Below are positions 20,171 through 29,625 of a stretch of 64,000 nucleotides of DNA, piece after piece (within the stretch, counting starts at the first letter, position 1; every line of letters starts with the position of its first letter). This DNA is from R-RK-3 sp963842775 (GTDB lineage Bacteria > Pseudomonadota > Alphaproteobacteria > Rhizobiales > Rhodomicrobiaceae). A model generated the notes under the pieces. The model did no database searches, was not told where the DNA came from, and was given only the letters and a program-made list of their open reading frames with translations. The DNA is taken from the NCBI GenBank assembly GCA_963842775.1, contig CAWJHQ010000016.1, positions 1 to 64,000 of the forward strand, given 5' to 3'. The translations under genes were made by a program, and so were the position numbers.

Positions 20171-20282
20171 AACGCATCCGGTGGGCAGTCTCGCACGGGC
20201 GCCGTTGATCGGGAGCTCTCCGCGCTGCTCCTCACCGCCTCTTCGGCCATGAGGCCAAACAGTTCAAGGGTTTGAGAAACCG

Positions 20283-21062
20283 ATGGCAGCCTCCGCGCTG
20301 ATGACCACGATGTTTGGCGCCGCGCGCAAGGCGGGCCGCAGCCTCGCCCGCGATTTCGGCGAAGTGGAGCAGTTGCAGGTTTCGCTGAAGGGGCCGGGCA
20401 ATTTCGTCACCGCTGCCGATCACCGCGCCGAACAGATCATCTATGACGAGTTGTCCAGGGCGCGCCACGGATACAGCTTCCTGATGGAGGAGCGAGGCCT
20501 CGTCGAAGGCCCGGACAAGAGCCATGTCTGGATCGTCGATCCGCTGGACGGCACTACGAATTTTCTCCACGGCATCCCGCATTTCGCCATCTCCATCGCT
20601 TTGCAACGCGAGGGCGAACTGGTGGCGGGGCTGATCTACAATCCGGCGAATGGTGATGCCTTCACCGCCGAACGCGGCAAGGGCGCCTTCTTCAATGACC
20701 GGCGTATCCGGGTCGCGGCGCGCTCGCGCCTTGACGATTGCGTGATCGCCACCGGCATTCCGCATCGCGGCCGCGAAGACCACGAGACGTTTCTGCGCCA
20801 GCTTGCCGCGATCATGACATCGGTGTCGGGTGTCAGGCGCCTGGGCGCGGCGGCACTCGATCTCGCCTGGGTCGCCGCAGGCCGGTATGACGGTTATTGG
20901 GAGGTCGGCATCCAGCCTTGGGACATCGCCGCAGGGCTGGTGATCCTTCGCGAGGCGGGTGGTTTTGCCTCCGATGTGAGCGGCGGCAAGACAATGCTGG
21001 AGACTGGCAGCATTCTTGCAGGAAATGAGAGCGTGCACCGCGCCCTAATGAAACTGCTTTAA
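20283..21062 (+). CDS. Inositol monophosphatase family protein
   Basis: A 259-residue Mg2+-dependent phosphatase of the IMPase/SuhB fold. Motifs: FVTAADHRAEQIIYDEL, SFLMEERG (metal-binding Glu pair), WIVDPLDGTTNFLHGIPHFA (the DPLDGT metal site) and YDGYWEVGIQPWDIAAG (WDxAA with the last metal ligand). It may hydrolyse inositol phosphates or act as a SuhB-like factor; the sequence does not separate these. It follows efp and precedes the MotA-like gene on the same strand with a 235 bp gap. Confidence 0.9.
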   Translation: MAASALMTTMFGAARKAGRSLARDFGEVEQLQVSLKGPGNFVTAADHRAEQIIYDELSRARHGYSFLMEERGLVEGPDKSHVWIVDPLDGTTNFLHGIPHFAISIALQREGELVAGLIYNPANGDAFTAERGKGAFFNDRRIRVAARSRLDDCVIATGIPHRGREDHETFLRQLAAIMTSVSGVRRLGAAALDLAWVAAGRYDGYWEVGIQPWDIAAGLVILREAGGFASDVSGGKTMLETGSILAGNESVHRALMKLL

Positions 21063-21297
21063 CCCTGTAAATCGGCTTGCCTGCGCGCAGCAGCATAATT
21101 ATGCCTAATAAAGAGGCGATATATTGGAAAAAAGCTGAGCAAAACGAAGCCGAACGACATTTCAGGTCTGCCGGATTGCAAGTGCCGTTAGCGTTGGTCG
21201 ATATCACAAGTCGGTGGTATAGCCATCGCAACGCAAACTTGCGGTTTTTCGCTGTGGATAAATCGGGTATGAAGTGGGTGTCGAAAGGGGCGGTGGT

Positions 21298-22377
21298 ATG
21301 GCATTTCCGCTGCAAAGGCGTTCTACGAGTATGACAAAAACACCCTATTACAAGACATTATCCAAGCCCCAAACATTCGTCTGGCGAATGTTTTTATTTG
21401 TTGCCCTGTCCTCGTTCGTCGCCGTTATTCTCTACAATGCGATCGTGGTCGCGTTCAACTCCAATCCCGCGCTCAATGCGGTGATCATCGGGACGCTCGG
21501 CTTCGGCATCATCTATACGTTCCAGCAGGTGCTGCGGCTCTATCCCGAAATTCGCTGGGTGAACAATTTCCGCATCGCCGATCCGGGGCTCGCGGTCGAG
21601 CGCTCGCCGGTCATGCTTGCGCCGATGGCGACGCTGCTGCGGCGGCGTCAGGGACAGGCGGCGATTTCATCGACCGCCATGCGGTCCATGCTCGACTCCA
21701 TCGGCGCCAGGTTGGACGAATCCCGCGAGACCACGCGCTACCTGGTTGGACTGCTGGTCTTTCTCGGCCTGCTCGGCACCTTTTGGGGCCTGATGCAGAC
21801 AGTGCAGGCGGTCGGCCTCACCATCACTTCGCTCGGCGGCGGTGGCAGCGGCGAAGGCTCGGTCATGTTCGAGGAGCTCAAGAACGGTCTCGCCGCGCCG
21901 CTGAAAGGCATGGGCGTGGCGTTTTCGTCGTCCCTGTTCGGGCTCGCCGGATCGCTGATCGTCGGCTTTCTAGACCTGCAAGCCTCGCAGGCGCAAACGC
22001 GCTTCTATAACGAGCTGGAGGAATGGCTGTCCGGCATCACTGAACTCTCGCCGGAAGGCACCAGCGTCGCCGCCCAAGGCCAGCCGGCGCAGCTCCGCTT
22101 CGCGCTTCTCGATCTGCAGCGCAGCATGACCGATCTCGCCGAAAAGATCGAACAGGGCATGGTGCGCAATAATAGCGGCGAGGCGATGCTGGAATTGTCA
22201 CGCGGCATCGACCGGCTCGTGAAGCAGATGCGTGCCGAACAGAAGGTCGTGCGCGAATGGGTGGATGAGCAGGCCCATCAGCAGAATGCGCTCGCCAATG
22301 TCCTGCGTGAGCAGAATAAGCTTGCCACCATTCTTCGCGACGTTGCCGTCCGCCCGCCGAGAAGCGGCGACCGCTGA
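21298..22377 (+). CDS. MotA/TolQ/ExbB-type proton channel family protein
   Basis: An approximately 359-residue inner-membrane protein. Four hydrophobic helices are seen. Numbered from the ATG at 21331 they fall at about 20-42, 48-70, 137-157 (GLLVFLGLLGTFWGLM, the MotA/ExbB signature) and 193-213 (GMGVAFSSSLFGLAGSLIVG). A helical cytoplasmic tail with heptad-like patterns follows (SRGIDRLVKQMRAEQKVVRE). The ATG at 21298 has AAAGGGG upstream; the ATG at 21331 is the alternative. The next gene, 43 bp on, is the OmpA/MotB-like partner, so the two should form a stator-like ion-driven complex. No flagellar genes are nearby, and the cellular process is unknown. Confidence 0.85.
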   Translation: MAFPLQRRSTSMTKTPYYKTLSKPQTFVWRMFLFVALSSFVAVILYNAIVVAFNSNPALNAVIIGTLGFGIIYTFQQVLRLYPEIRWVNNFRIADPGLAVERSPVMLAPMATLLRRRQGQAAISSTAMRSMLDSIGARLDESRETTRYLVGLLVFLGLLGTFWGLMQTVQAVGLTITSLGGGGSGEGSVMFEELKNGLAAPLKGMGVAFSSSLFGLAGSLIVGFLDLQASQAQTRFYNELEEWLSGITELSPEGTSVAAQGQPAQLRFALLDLQRSMTDLAEKIEQGMVRNNSGEAMLELSRGIDRLVKQMRAEQKVVREWVDEQAHQQNALANVLREQNKLATILRDVAVRPPRSGDR

Positions 22378-22420
22378 TGGGTGATGCAATGCGCGCCAGC
22401 AATTCGGGGAGCGTATAGCC

Positions 22421-23446
22421 ATGGCGATAGCGAGAGGACGCCGCCGGCCGCATCAGGATTACTGGCCCGGCTTCGTCGACGTGCTGTCGACATTGCTGCT
22501 GGTGGTGATCTTTCTGATGTCGATCTTCATGATCGCGCAATATTTCGTCAGCCAGGAGTCGAGCGGCAAGGACAGCGCGCTTGAGCGCCTGAACAAGCAG
22601 ATCTCTTCGCTCACCGAGCTGCTGGCGTTGGAGCGCACCCGCAAGAAATCCACCGAGGATCAGCTCGCCAGCATGCAGGTCTCGCTGACCAACGCCGAAA
22701 AGGAGCGCGCCCGGATGCAGGCGCTGCTGGGCGTCGAAGGCGAGCGCGGCAAGTCCGCCGATTCCCGCATCGCGGCGCTCACCGCGGAGGCGGAGGAGAA
22801 AAAGAAGCTATCCGCCCAGGCGATGAGTCAGGTCGAGCTGCTGAACCAGCAGATCGCTGCGCTCCGCCGTCAGATCGGGGCGCTCGAAGACGCGCTGAAC
22901 GCATCCGAAAAGCGCGATAAGGAATCGCAGACCCGCATCGCCGATTTGGGGCAGAGGCTGAACGTCGCGCTTGCGAAGCGCGTTCAGGAATTGTCCCGCT
23001 ACCGCTCGGACTTTTTCGGCGAATTGCGCAAAATCCTCGGTGAACGCGACGATATTCAAATCGTCGGCGACCGTTTCGTGTTTCAGGCCGAGGTGTTCTT
23101 TGCCAGCGGCTCGGCGGAGATCAACCCGGAAGGCAAGGCGCAACTCGACAAGCTCGCCGTCGCGCTCCTCCAGCTCGAACAGCAGATCCCGAGCGAGATC
23201 AATTGGGTTTTGCGCATCGATGGTCACACGGATATCAAACCCATCGCCACGTCTACCTTCGCCTCCAACTGGGAGCTGTCGTCGGCGCGCGCCATTTCGG
23301 TGGTCAAGCATCTGATGACCCAGGGGGTCAGCGCGAAACGGCTGGTTGCCGCCGGATTCGGCGAATATCAGCCGCTGGTCGAGAGCACCGCCGACCCCGA
23401 TCTGCGCCGCAACCGGCGCATCGAGCTGAAGCTCACGGAAAAATAG
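22421..23446 (+). CDS. MotB-like protein with long coiled coil and OmpA peptidoglycan-binding domain
   Basis: A 341-residue single-pass membrane protein. The N-terminus YWPGFVDVLSTLLLVVIFLM has an Asp just before the helix, as in the proton-carrying Asp of MotB/ExbD. Residues about 50-190 are a charged coiled coil (LERLNKQISSLTELLALERT and onward). Residues about 205-341 are an OmpA-like domain (FFASGSAEINPEGKAQL, IDGHTD, NWELSSARAISVVKHL, RRNRRIELKL) that anchors to peptidoglycan. It pairs with the preceding MotA-like gene. The long coiled coil between membrane and wall domains is larger than in MotB and suggests a tall periplasmic spacer or mechanical linker. Confidence 0.88.
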   Translation: MAIARGRRRPHQDYWPGFVDVLSTLLLVVIFLMSIFMIAQYFVSQESSGKDSALERLNKQISSLTELLALERTRKKSTEDQLASMQVSLTNAEKERARMQALLGVEGERGKSADSRIAALTAEAEEKKKLSAQAMSQVELLNQQIAALRRQIGALEDALNASEKRDKESQTRIADLGQRLNVALAKRVQELSRYRSDFFGELRKILGERDDIQIVGDRFVFQAEVFFASGSAEINPEGKAQLDKLAVALLQLEQQIPSEINWVLRIDGHTDIKPIATSTFASNWELSSARAISVVKHLMTQGVSAKRLVAAGFGEYQPLVESTADPDLRRNRRIELKLTEK

Positions 23447-23513
23447 CGTCCGGCTGGCCACCTGCACGGCCGCGATACGATGGCCTGCTTTCGTGGCTGT
23501 GTCAGTCAAGCCG

Positions 23514-24170
23514 TCAATGACGGGTGGTGTGCCAGCGCGAGGTATGGTGGAGCGGCGCGTTGTCGGCTGCAAGCCCGGCAGCGGCGATTGCGGGGGCAAG
23601 CGGCGTGCCGCTCGCGAAAAGCCGGTTTCCGCCAGCCAGAATCCGCGTCGGCACCGGCTTGGCTATCGCCCATATGGCGTTGAACGCGAATTGCGCCAGC
23701 CGCACCGAACCGGGAGCATCCTCCTCAAGCAGATTGAGCCCGTTGCGGTTTTCCTCGCAGCGGCGAAGCATGTCGCCCGTCCAGGTGGTGGAGCTGCCGA
23801 GCACGAGCTGCTCATGCGCGTGAAGCAGCGCGGGCGTCTTGATCAGGCGCACCGATCCGCCCCGGTCATCGCGCGGCGCGATGAGATTGAGGGCGGAAGC
23901 CAGTTCGGCCAGCAGCTCGATGGGCGACAATTTCGCGAAGATGAGCTGTACGCAGACCTGCTCGCGCTCCAGCTCCCTGGCGTGCGGAATAAGGGCGCGG
24001 GCGACGGACGCCGACGGGGACCGGGCGATCAGCGTCAGGGACCGCTCGCGCAGACTTCCACCCTTGGTCTCCAGCCGGTTCAAATAGGCGGAGACAATGT
24101 TGGAGAATCTCTCGACGGATTGCTGGCAATCGCTCAGAGGCCGTTTGGCGAAGGCGGAGAGAAAACCCAT
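23514..24170 (-). CDS. Hypothetical, mostly helical protein convergent with MotAB-like pair
   Basis: A 218-residue protein starting MGFLSAFAKRPLSDCQQS; the frame is open to an earlier ATG at 24242. Content is alpha-helical and soluble (SVERFSNIVSAYLNRLETKG, ARALIPHARELEREQVCVQL). A Gly/Ala-rich end (LAPAIAAAGLAADN) may be a weak membrane or flexible tail. No family is recognised. It lies 68 bp from the 3' end of the OmpA-like gene and 200 bp downstream of the 684-residue membrane protein gene on the same strand, with a terminator between. Confidence 0.5.
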   Translation of the reverse strand: MGFLSAFAKRPLSDCQQSVERFSNIVSAYLNRLETKGGSLRERSLTLIARSPSASVARALIPHARELEREQVCVQLIFAKLSPIELLAELASALNLIAPRDDRGGSVRLIKTPALLHAHEQLVLGSSTTWTGDMLRRCEENRNGLNLLEEDAPGSVRLAQFAFNAIWAIAKPVPTRILAGGNRLFASGTPLAPAIAAAGLAADNAPLHHTSRWHTTRH

Positions 24171-24300
24171 GGGTATGCGTTCCTGATTGGCGGAATGGCC
24201 CGGTAACCGGTACTGTGGCCCGATCCCTTCAATTAACGCCATCTCGGTTAAGGAACGATTTATGGTCCGTTGGGGCCGACGGATGGCCGGAACAGGCTAT

Positions 24301-24331
24301 GAGAAAAGCCCGGGCGTGCGAAGCCCAGGCT
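24301..24331 (-). terminator. Rho-independent terminator after the 684-residue membrane protein gene
   Basis: On the minus strand the arms AGCCTGGGC and GCCCGGGCT (24323-24331 and 24307-24315, one mismatch, loop TCGCAC) are followed by a TTTTCTC run. It lies 40 bp past the stop of the minus-strand gene ending at 24371, the expected place for its terminator. Confidence 0.7.
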
Positions 24332-24370
24332 CTTTACTCATCCATGGAATGACGTAGGTATCCCGTCTTA

Positions 24371-26425
24371 TCACTTCCGGAACAGGAAGTTTCTAAAGCG
24401 GGTGAGGATGCCCAATTGCGGTGCATCGCCGTCCGCATCAGCCGCACCGCTTCGCGCCTGACTGCCGCCCGTGCCGGGCTCGCCATCGCGCTTTGCCGGC
24501 TTGCCGTTCAGCCGCACATTGCTGTAATCGTCCGGATCGAAATCGGCATCGACGCCTTCGGAGTGATCCTCCAAGGCCGGACGCTTGCTGACATCCTCCG
24601 CAATCACGCGCTTTGGCGGTGCATCCTCAGCAAAGGCCTGGCCCTTATACACGCCTTCCTGCGCGGGGATCTGAACCGGGGCACGCTCCCACGTGCCTTC
24701 CTTGGTCTTGCGCCGCGCGACGTCTTCGCTCATGGCGGCGCTGCTGCCGACGGACTGCATGAGAATGCGTGCCCAGGCCTTTTCACGGAAGCGATAGACC
24801 CGGAAAGCGTCGGCTTGCGCATAGACGCTGCCTTGCTGGTCGAGCTTCTGCTTGATGAGGGCGGCGTCCAGCCCGTCGTCCCTCGCTTCGATCAGGCGCA
24901 CGAAATCATTGCCTTCGAGCGTGGCGAACACACTGGTGATGTAGCGGGAGACCTCGAGCGGGCGCTGCGACGTAGCCTGGAAAATGGCTTCGGCCGCCTT
25001 CGGTCCCGTGCGCTTGGCCAGCCAGTCCAGGTAATCCTCCTCTCGGAAGTCGAGAGGCACGGCGGCGTAATATTGCCCCTTATGGTCGAAAACCACGTCC
25101 TGGATGGGGGCGATGACCTGCGCGGCGGTCGGCCGGCGCGCCGGATCGAATTGATCCTGGAACACCTTGTAGAACGTCTCGAGATATTCGTTCATCGTGC
25201 CGCGCCGGGCCGCTTCCATGCTGCGCGACAGCTCGAAGAACGGACCGAACGGCCGGTTGATCGATACGAGGAGAATGCAAAGGTCGACGAATATGGCGAT
25301 GATAAGCGGAATGTAATCGCGCTCCGTCAGCCCGTCGACCGTCGGCGGCACCGGGTCGGCAGGCGCGGCAAGCCCTATGATTGCGACTGTATTTTGCAGG
25401 CCTGCCGTAAGTTCTTTCCAACTGGTGATGCCACTATTGGTGAGCCGGCGAAATGCCTCGATCACGGCCTCCGAGCCTTCATAGGCGCGCAGCAGCGGCG
25501 GGGTCAGCGGCGGCAGTTCGTTGATCGAGCGCACGACGCCGTTCAGCGCGGTCTGCAATTGCGCATCGGGGCAGATGAAGGTGCCGCCGCGCTCGTCGGG
25601 AAAGGTCGTCTGGCCCGCACGCGTCTGCAGTTCGTCGCGGAGCTGAAGCAATTGCGGGTCGGTGCGCAGTGCGTTGAAGCGCGTTCCGACCAGAGCAAGC
25701 TGACGATTGAGCCCGCTGATAAAGGCGTTGCGCGATCCGGTCGCGGTGTCGAAGGTCGAGGGATCCTTCTGCAGCATCTTCTGCAGTTCGGCGTTGACCG
25801 CGGCGATATCGGTTTTCACCTCGCTCGCCCGCTGCGCGATATACTGGTCGGCGAATTGGAAGCGCTGCGCATCATTGTCGCGCAACCGGCGGCGGGGACC
25901 GTCACCCGGAGGGCTGCCGGCGCAAGTTCGGCCGACGGAGCTCTCGGTTTGCGCCTTTTCCAGCGAAATGCGGCTGAGCGAGGAGAACGTCGTCTGCATC
26001 TGTTCGAGGCGCGTCGAACCAAGCTGCAGCGTCGACTGCACTTCGCGCAAGGACGACTCGGCGGAGGTCGTCGTGACGCTGCCGGCTTCCAGATATTTCC
26101 AGTAGAAGCCGAAGGCGAAGCCCACCGCGATCAGGAACAGGATGCAATAGCCGAACATGTAGAGCGGCCACAGCCACCAGCGGAGCTGGCCGGAAAACAT
26201 CGCGTCCAGCACATAGAGGATCATGAGCTGAAGCATGAACACTGCGAAGGCGACTGCGATGCGCGGCACAAGCCCGACCTCGCCGCTGGATGCAGCGATC
26301 AATTCCATGATGCCGGTATAGGTCGACACCCATGACAGGATGCTCAATCCGCTCAGCAGCAAAAGCCACATCCAGGAGGTATCCTGCCTCTTTCCCGCAA
26401 CCGCCATCGGCGACAAACTCCTCAA
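24371..26425 (-). CDS. Uncharacterised 684-residue four-helix membrane protein
   Basis: Predicted layout: three helices at about 18-40, 53-76 and 84-110, a helical region of about 255 residues, a fourth helix at about 371-391 (YIPLIIAIFVDLCILLVSIN) and a cytoplasmic tail of nearly 300 residues. The large region between helices 3 and 4, probably periplasmic, has heptad-like stretches and two cysteines, in GRTCAGSPPGDGPRRRLR and GGTFICPDAQLQTALNG, suitable for a disulfide. The tail ends in a charged low-complexity stretch and IPxFRxF-like LTRFRNFLFRK. The family is not recognised. It converges with the MotA/OmpA-like pair, so a joint envelope function is possible but unproven. The start could be the ATG at 26425 or 26407. 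Confidence 0.7.
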   Translation of the reverse strand: MRSLSPMAVAGKRQDTSWMWLLLLSGLSILSWVSTYTGIMELIAASSGEVGLVPRIAVAFAVFMLQLMILYVLDAMFSGQLRWWLWPLYMFGYCILFLIAVGFAFGFYWKYLEAGSVTTTSAESSLREVQSTLQLGSTRLEQMQTTFSSLSRISLEKAQTESSVGRTCAGSPPGDGPRRRLRDNDAQRFQFADQYIAQRASEVKTDIAAVNAELQKMLQKDPSTFDTATGSRNAFISGLNRQLALVGTRFNALRTDPQLLQLRDELQTRAGQTTFPDERGGTFICPDAQLQTALNGVVRSINELPPLTPPLLRAYEGSEAVIEAFRRLTNSGITSWKELTAGLQNTVAIIGLAAPADPVPPTVDGLTERDYIPLIIAIFVDLCILLVSINRPFGPFFELSRSMEAARRGTMNEYLETFYKVFQDQFDPARRPTAAQVIAPIQDVVFDHKGQYYAAVPLDFREEDYLDWLAKRTGPKAAEAIFQATSQRPLEVSRYITSVFATLEGNDFVRLIEARDDGLDAALIKQKLDQQGSVYAQADAFRVYRFREKAWARILMQSVGSSAAMSEDVARRKTKEGTWERAPVQIPAQEGVYKGQAFAEDAPPKRVIAEDVSKRPALEDHSEGVDADFDPDDYSNVRLNGKPAKRDGEPGTGGSQARSGAADADGDAPQLGILTRFRNFLFRK

Positions 26426-27114
26426 CTCATTGCGCCGGTCGCTACCAGGTCAACGCGAGCGTCCGGAACGCATGAAGGGTCAATGGTGACGTGGTCGTAA
26501 CACCGCCATACGCCGCCCGTTCCGCATCGTTTCGCGCTTCCGGGCCATAGTATGTCGGTGCGGCCACCCTGTGTCTTTAACGTTTTTTAATCTTGGGATT
26601 GGGGCTGCAAGCCAGATTTTTGGTGCGTTGTTTTCGCAACGCTCGAGCGGACTCCCGAAATAACGAGCGTTCCGAATCGCTTATCGCTTCGGCCGAAGAA
26701 ATAGCATCATCCCGATTTTCCGGCGGGGGTTCTCGGATGGCGTCGACGGCAGGCTGTAAGCAATAGCGAGTAAACGCCGCATCAAGGAAAATTGACCTCC
26801 GGCGCGGGAACACAACCCAACGGTGGTGTCGTGGGACTTTGCACTAGAAATCGGCATCTACGGTGTGACCGCCGGACGAGCGCCAGGAACACCCTCGCGC
26901 AAGGCGAAAGAGCTAGTGCACCGACGCATTCACTTCGCCCTGATTGGGTGTCGATGCATCGATTTTATCGAACCTCGGCCGGAGCCTCCGTTTGGATCGA
27001 TCCGCCGCGGAGGGAATAGATTTCATTCGAGCGCCTTTGACCATACATTGTGATCCAATCCATGCGCGCATCCGGCAGCGCGATCCACCGCAGGAACGCC
27101 GCCCGAGGACAGAT
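26426..27114. other. Intergenic region upstream of Mrp gene
   Basis: These 690 bp hold the divergent upstream regions of the 684-residue membrane protein gene and the Mrp/ApbC gene. No convincing coding frame was found. A 78-codon minus-strand frame (26577-26813) and the 5' extension of the Mrp frame to 26944 lack ribosome-binding sites or family features. A run CGTTTTTTAATC occurs near 26580. Confidence 0.5.
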
Positions 27115-28245
27115 ATGAAAGCCACACCGACAAAAGAACAAATCATCGCCGAGCTGAGGCATGTGAGAGGGCCGGACGGGCAAGGCGATATCGTCAGCTT
27201 GAACCTGGTCTCCGAAATCCTCATTCAGGACGGCAAGGTCTATTTCTCCATCGCGGTGCCGCCGGAGCGCGCCAACGAGCTTGAACCGCTGCGCCAGGTT
27301 GCCGAGCGTGCCGCGGCGACGGTGCCCGGCGTCAAGGCGGTCATGGCGACGCTCACCGCGGACCGGCCTGCCGGCAAGCCCGCTGCCGGTCCGGCCAGCA
27401 CTCCCAGCGCCGGACAAAGCCCCGGCGGCCGGCCGGCGCTTGAGGGCATAAAGGCCGTGAAGCACATTGTTGCGGTCGCGTCGGGCAAGGGCGGCGTCGG
27501 CAAATCCACCACTGCCGCCAATCTGGCGCTCGGCCTCCACGCCAACGGGCTGCGGGTCGGCCTCCTGGACGCCGACATTTACGGACCTTCCATGCCGCGC
27601 CTGATGGGGCTGTCCGGCAAGCCCGAACTGATCGGCGACAAGAGGCTGAAGCCGATGCAGAACTACGGCGTCAAGGTGATGTCGATGGGGTTCCTGGTCG
27701 AGGAAGACACGCCGATGATCTGGCGCGGCCCCATGGTGATCTCGGCGCTGACGCAGATGCTGCGCGATGTCGAATGGGGCGAACTCGACATGATGATCGT
27801 CGACATGCCGCCGGGCACCGGCGACGCGCAACTCACCATGGCCCAGCAAGTGCCGCTCGCCGGCGCGGTGATCGTCTCGACGCCGCAGGACCTGGCGCTG
27901 ATCGACGCGCGCAAGGGCTTGAACATGTTCACCCGCGTGAATGTGCCGGTGCTGGGGATCGTGGAGAATATGAGCTATTTCCTCTGCCCGCATTGCGGCG
28001 AGCGGTCCGACATTTTCAGCCATGGCGGCGGCCGGAAGGAGGCGGCGCGTCTCAGCGTTCCGTTCCTCGGCGAAGTGCCACTGGATATGGTCATCCGCGA
28101 AACCTCCGATGGCGGGCACCCGGTCGTGGTCAGCCATCCTGATGCCGCGCACAGCCATGTTTACCGCGAAATCGCCGCGCAAATTTGGAGCGCCGTCAAC
28201 GACAAGGCGCAGCAGCGCGTCGCGCCGCGCATCGTCATCGAATAA
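27115..28245 (+). CDS. apbC: Mrp/NBP35-family iron-sulfur carrier ATPase (ApbC)
   Basis: A 376-residue P-loop ATPase that binds and transfers Fe-S clusters. The N-terminal MIP18/DUF59 domain (DIVSLNLVSEILIQDGKVYF) is followed by a Pro/Ala linker (PAGKPAAGPASTPSAGQ). The deviant Walker A is VASGKGGVGKSTTAANLAL, and DADIYGPSMPRLMG and MIVDMPPGTGDAQLTMAQ are MinD-like switch motifs. CPHCGERSDIF supplies the CXXC cluster ligands. The ATG at 27115 is chosen because the domain begins there; the frame extends further upstream without homology. It stands alone. Confidence 0.93.
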   Translation: MKATPTKEQIIAELRHVRGPDGQGDIVSLNLVSEILIQDGKVYFSIAVPPERANELEPLRQVAERAAATVPGVKAVMATLTADRPAGKPAAGPASTPSAGQSPGGRPALEGIKAVKHIVAVASGKGGVGKSTTAANLALGLHANGLRVGLLDADIYGPSMPRLMGLSGKPELIGDKRLKPMQNYGVKVMSMGFLVEEDTPMIWRGPMVISALTQMLRDVEWGELDMMIVDMPPGTGDAQLTMAQQVPLAGAVIVSTPQDLALIDARKGLNMFTRVNVPVLGIVENMSYFLCPHCGERSDIFSHGGGRKEAARLSVPFLGEVPLDMVIRETSDGGHPVVVSHPDAAHSHVYREIAAQIWSAVNDKAQQRVAPRIVIE

Positions 28246-28515
28246 AAATTTGGCCGGTTAACTCTGCATCAATAGGTTGCATATATGGTGATGACATCTT
28301 GAGATTGTGACGACGACTAGACGACTAGATGTGCTCCTGAGTTTTGGCCATTGCCCCCCGGCCAGCGGAGTTTCCGGCTCCCCATGAAGGTCCGGAAACT
28401 CCGCATCCCCGGACGGCCAGAACGCTCCTCGTGCTATGCCATACTTTCAGCGTGCGATGCCTCCGGGCTCGCACGTTTTTTTTGGGAATCGTCAAGACAG
28501 ACCGCGAAGGACGAA

Positions 28516-29560
28516 CTATCCGCCGGTCATGCTCATATGGCGGGAGACGGCGGGCTTGTTCCGGCGGCGATCGATGATGAAATCGTGCCCCTTGGGCTTG
28601 CGCCCGATCGCCTCGTCGATGGCGGCGTCTAACAGGGCGTTGCCCTCGCTCATCCGCAAGGGCGCGCGCAGATCGGCGGCATCTTCCTGGCCCAGGCACA
28701 TATAAAGCGTGCCGGTGCAGGTGATGCGCACGCGGTTGCAGCTCTCGCAGAAATTATGGGTGAGCGGTGTGATGAAGCCGAGCCGGCCGCCGGTCTCGCG
28801 CACCTGCATATAGCGCGCCGGTCCGCCGGTCTTGTAGGGGATGTCGTCGAGCGTCCAGCGGTCCATCAGACGGGCGCGGACCACGGAAAGCGGCAGATAT
28901 TGATCGGTGCGGTCGCCGTCTATGTCGCCGAGGGGCATGGTCTCGATGAGCGTCAGGTCCATGCCGCGTTCATGCGCCCAGACCATCATTTCCTCGATCT
29001 CGTCCTCATTCATGCCCTTGAGGGCCACGGCATTGATCTTCACCGCCAGCCCGGCGGCGCGCGCGGCGTCGATCCCTGCGATCACCTGGCTGAAATCGCC
29101 CCAGCGGGTGATGGCCTTGAAGCGGTCGGGCCGCAGCGTGTCGAGCGAGATGTTCACGCGCCGGATGCCGCAATCATAGAGCTCGGGCGCGAAGCGGGTC
29201 ATCTGGCTGCCATTGGTCGTCAAGGTCAGCTCTTCCAGCGCGCCGCTTTGCAAATGCCGCGACAAGCGTGCGGATGAATGACATGATGTTCTTGCGGACC
29301 AGCGGCTCGCCGCCGGTCAGCCGGAGCTTGCGCACGCCCTTGGCGATGAACACCGAGCAGAGACGGTCAAGCTCCTCAAGCGTCAGCAGGTCTTTCTTCG
29401 GCAGGAATGTCATGTTCTCCGCCATGCAGTAGACACAGCGGAAGTCGCAGCGGTCGGTCACCGAAACGCGCAAATAGCTGATCGTGCGGCCATAAGGGTC
29501 GATCATGGGCGAGGCGGCCGGGCCATCCAGTTGGGCTTCGATATGCGCATTATCTGGCAT
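28516..29560 (-). CDS. moaA: GTP 3',8-cyclase MoaA (one frameshift)
   Basis: A radical-SAM enzyme for the first step of molybdenum cofactor synthesis, 347 residues after repair. The N-terminal cluster motif is VTDRCDFRCVYCMAE (CxxxCxxC), then LRLTGGEPLVRKNI. The C-terminal cluster motif is NFCESCNRVRITCTG with a further Cys in LYMC. The chain ends in MSMTGG, the conserved Gly-Gly tail needed for activity. One +1 shift near 29262 (FIRT/LSRHLQSGAL), an extra T, splits it. It lies 65 bp downstream of dapE on the same strand and may share its transcript. No other moa genes are in the window. Confidence 0.92.
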
Positions 29561-29625
29561 GTCCGCTTCCTATCCCTGCGCGCCACCGGCATGGCTCGCG
29601 TCTTATTTGTAGCATCCCCAACCGG

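Noticed and set aside
21298..23446. MotA/OmpA-like pair as the ZorA-ZorB part of a Zorya defence system
   Set aside because: No ZorC/D/E-type helicase or nuclease gene is near. The coiled coil is in the OmpA partner and not in a long MotA tail, and the context is housekeeping (efp, IMPase).
24416..26335. 639-codon plus-strand open frame
   Set aside because: Antisense shadow of the 684-residue membrane protein gene. It is Arg/His/Asp-rich with no domain and lies opposite clear helices and a ribosome-bound frame.
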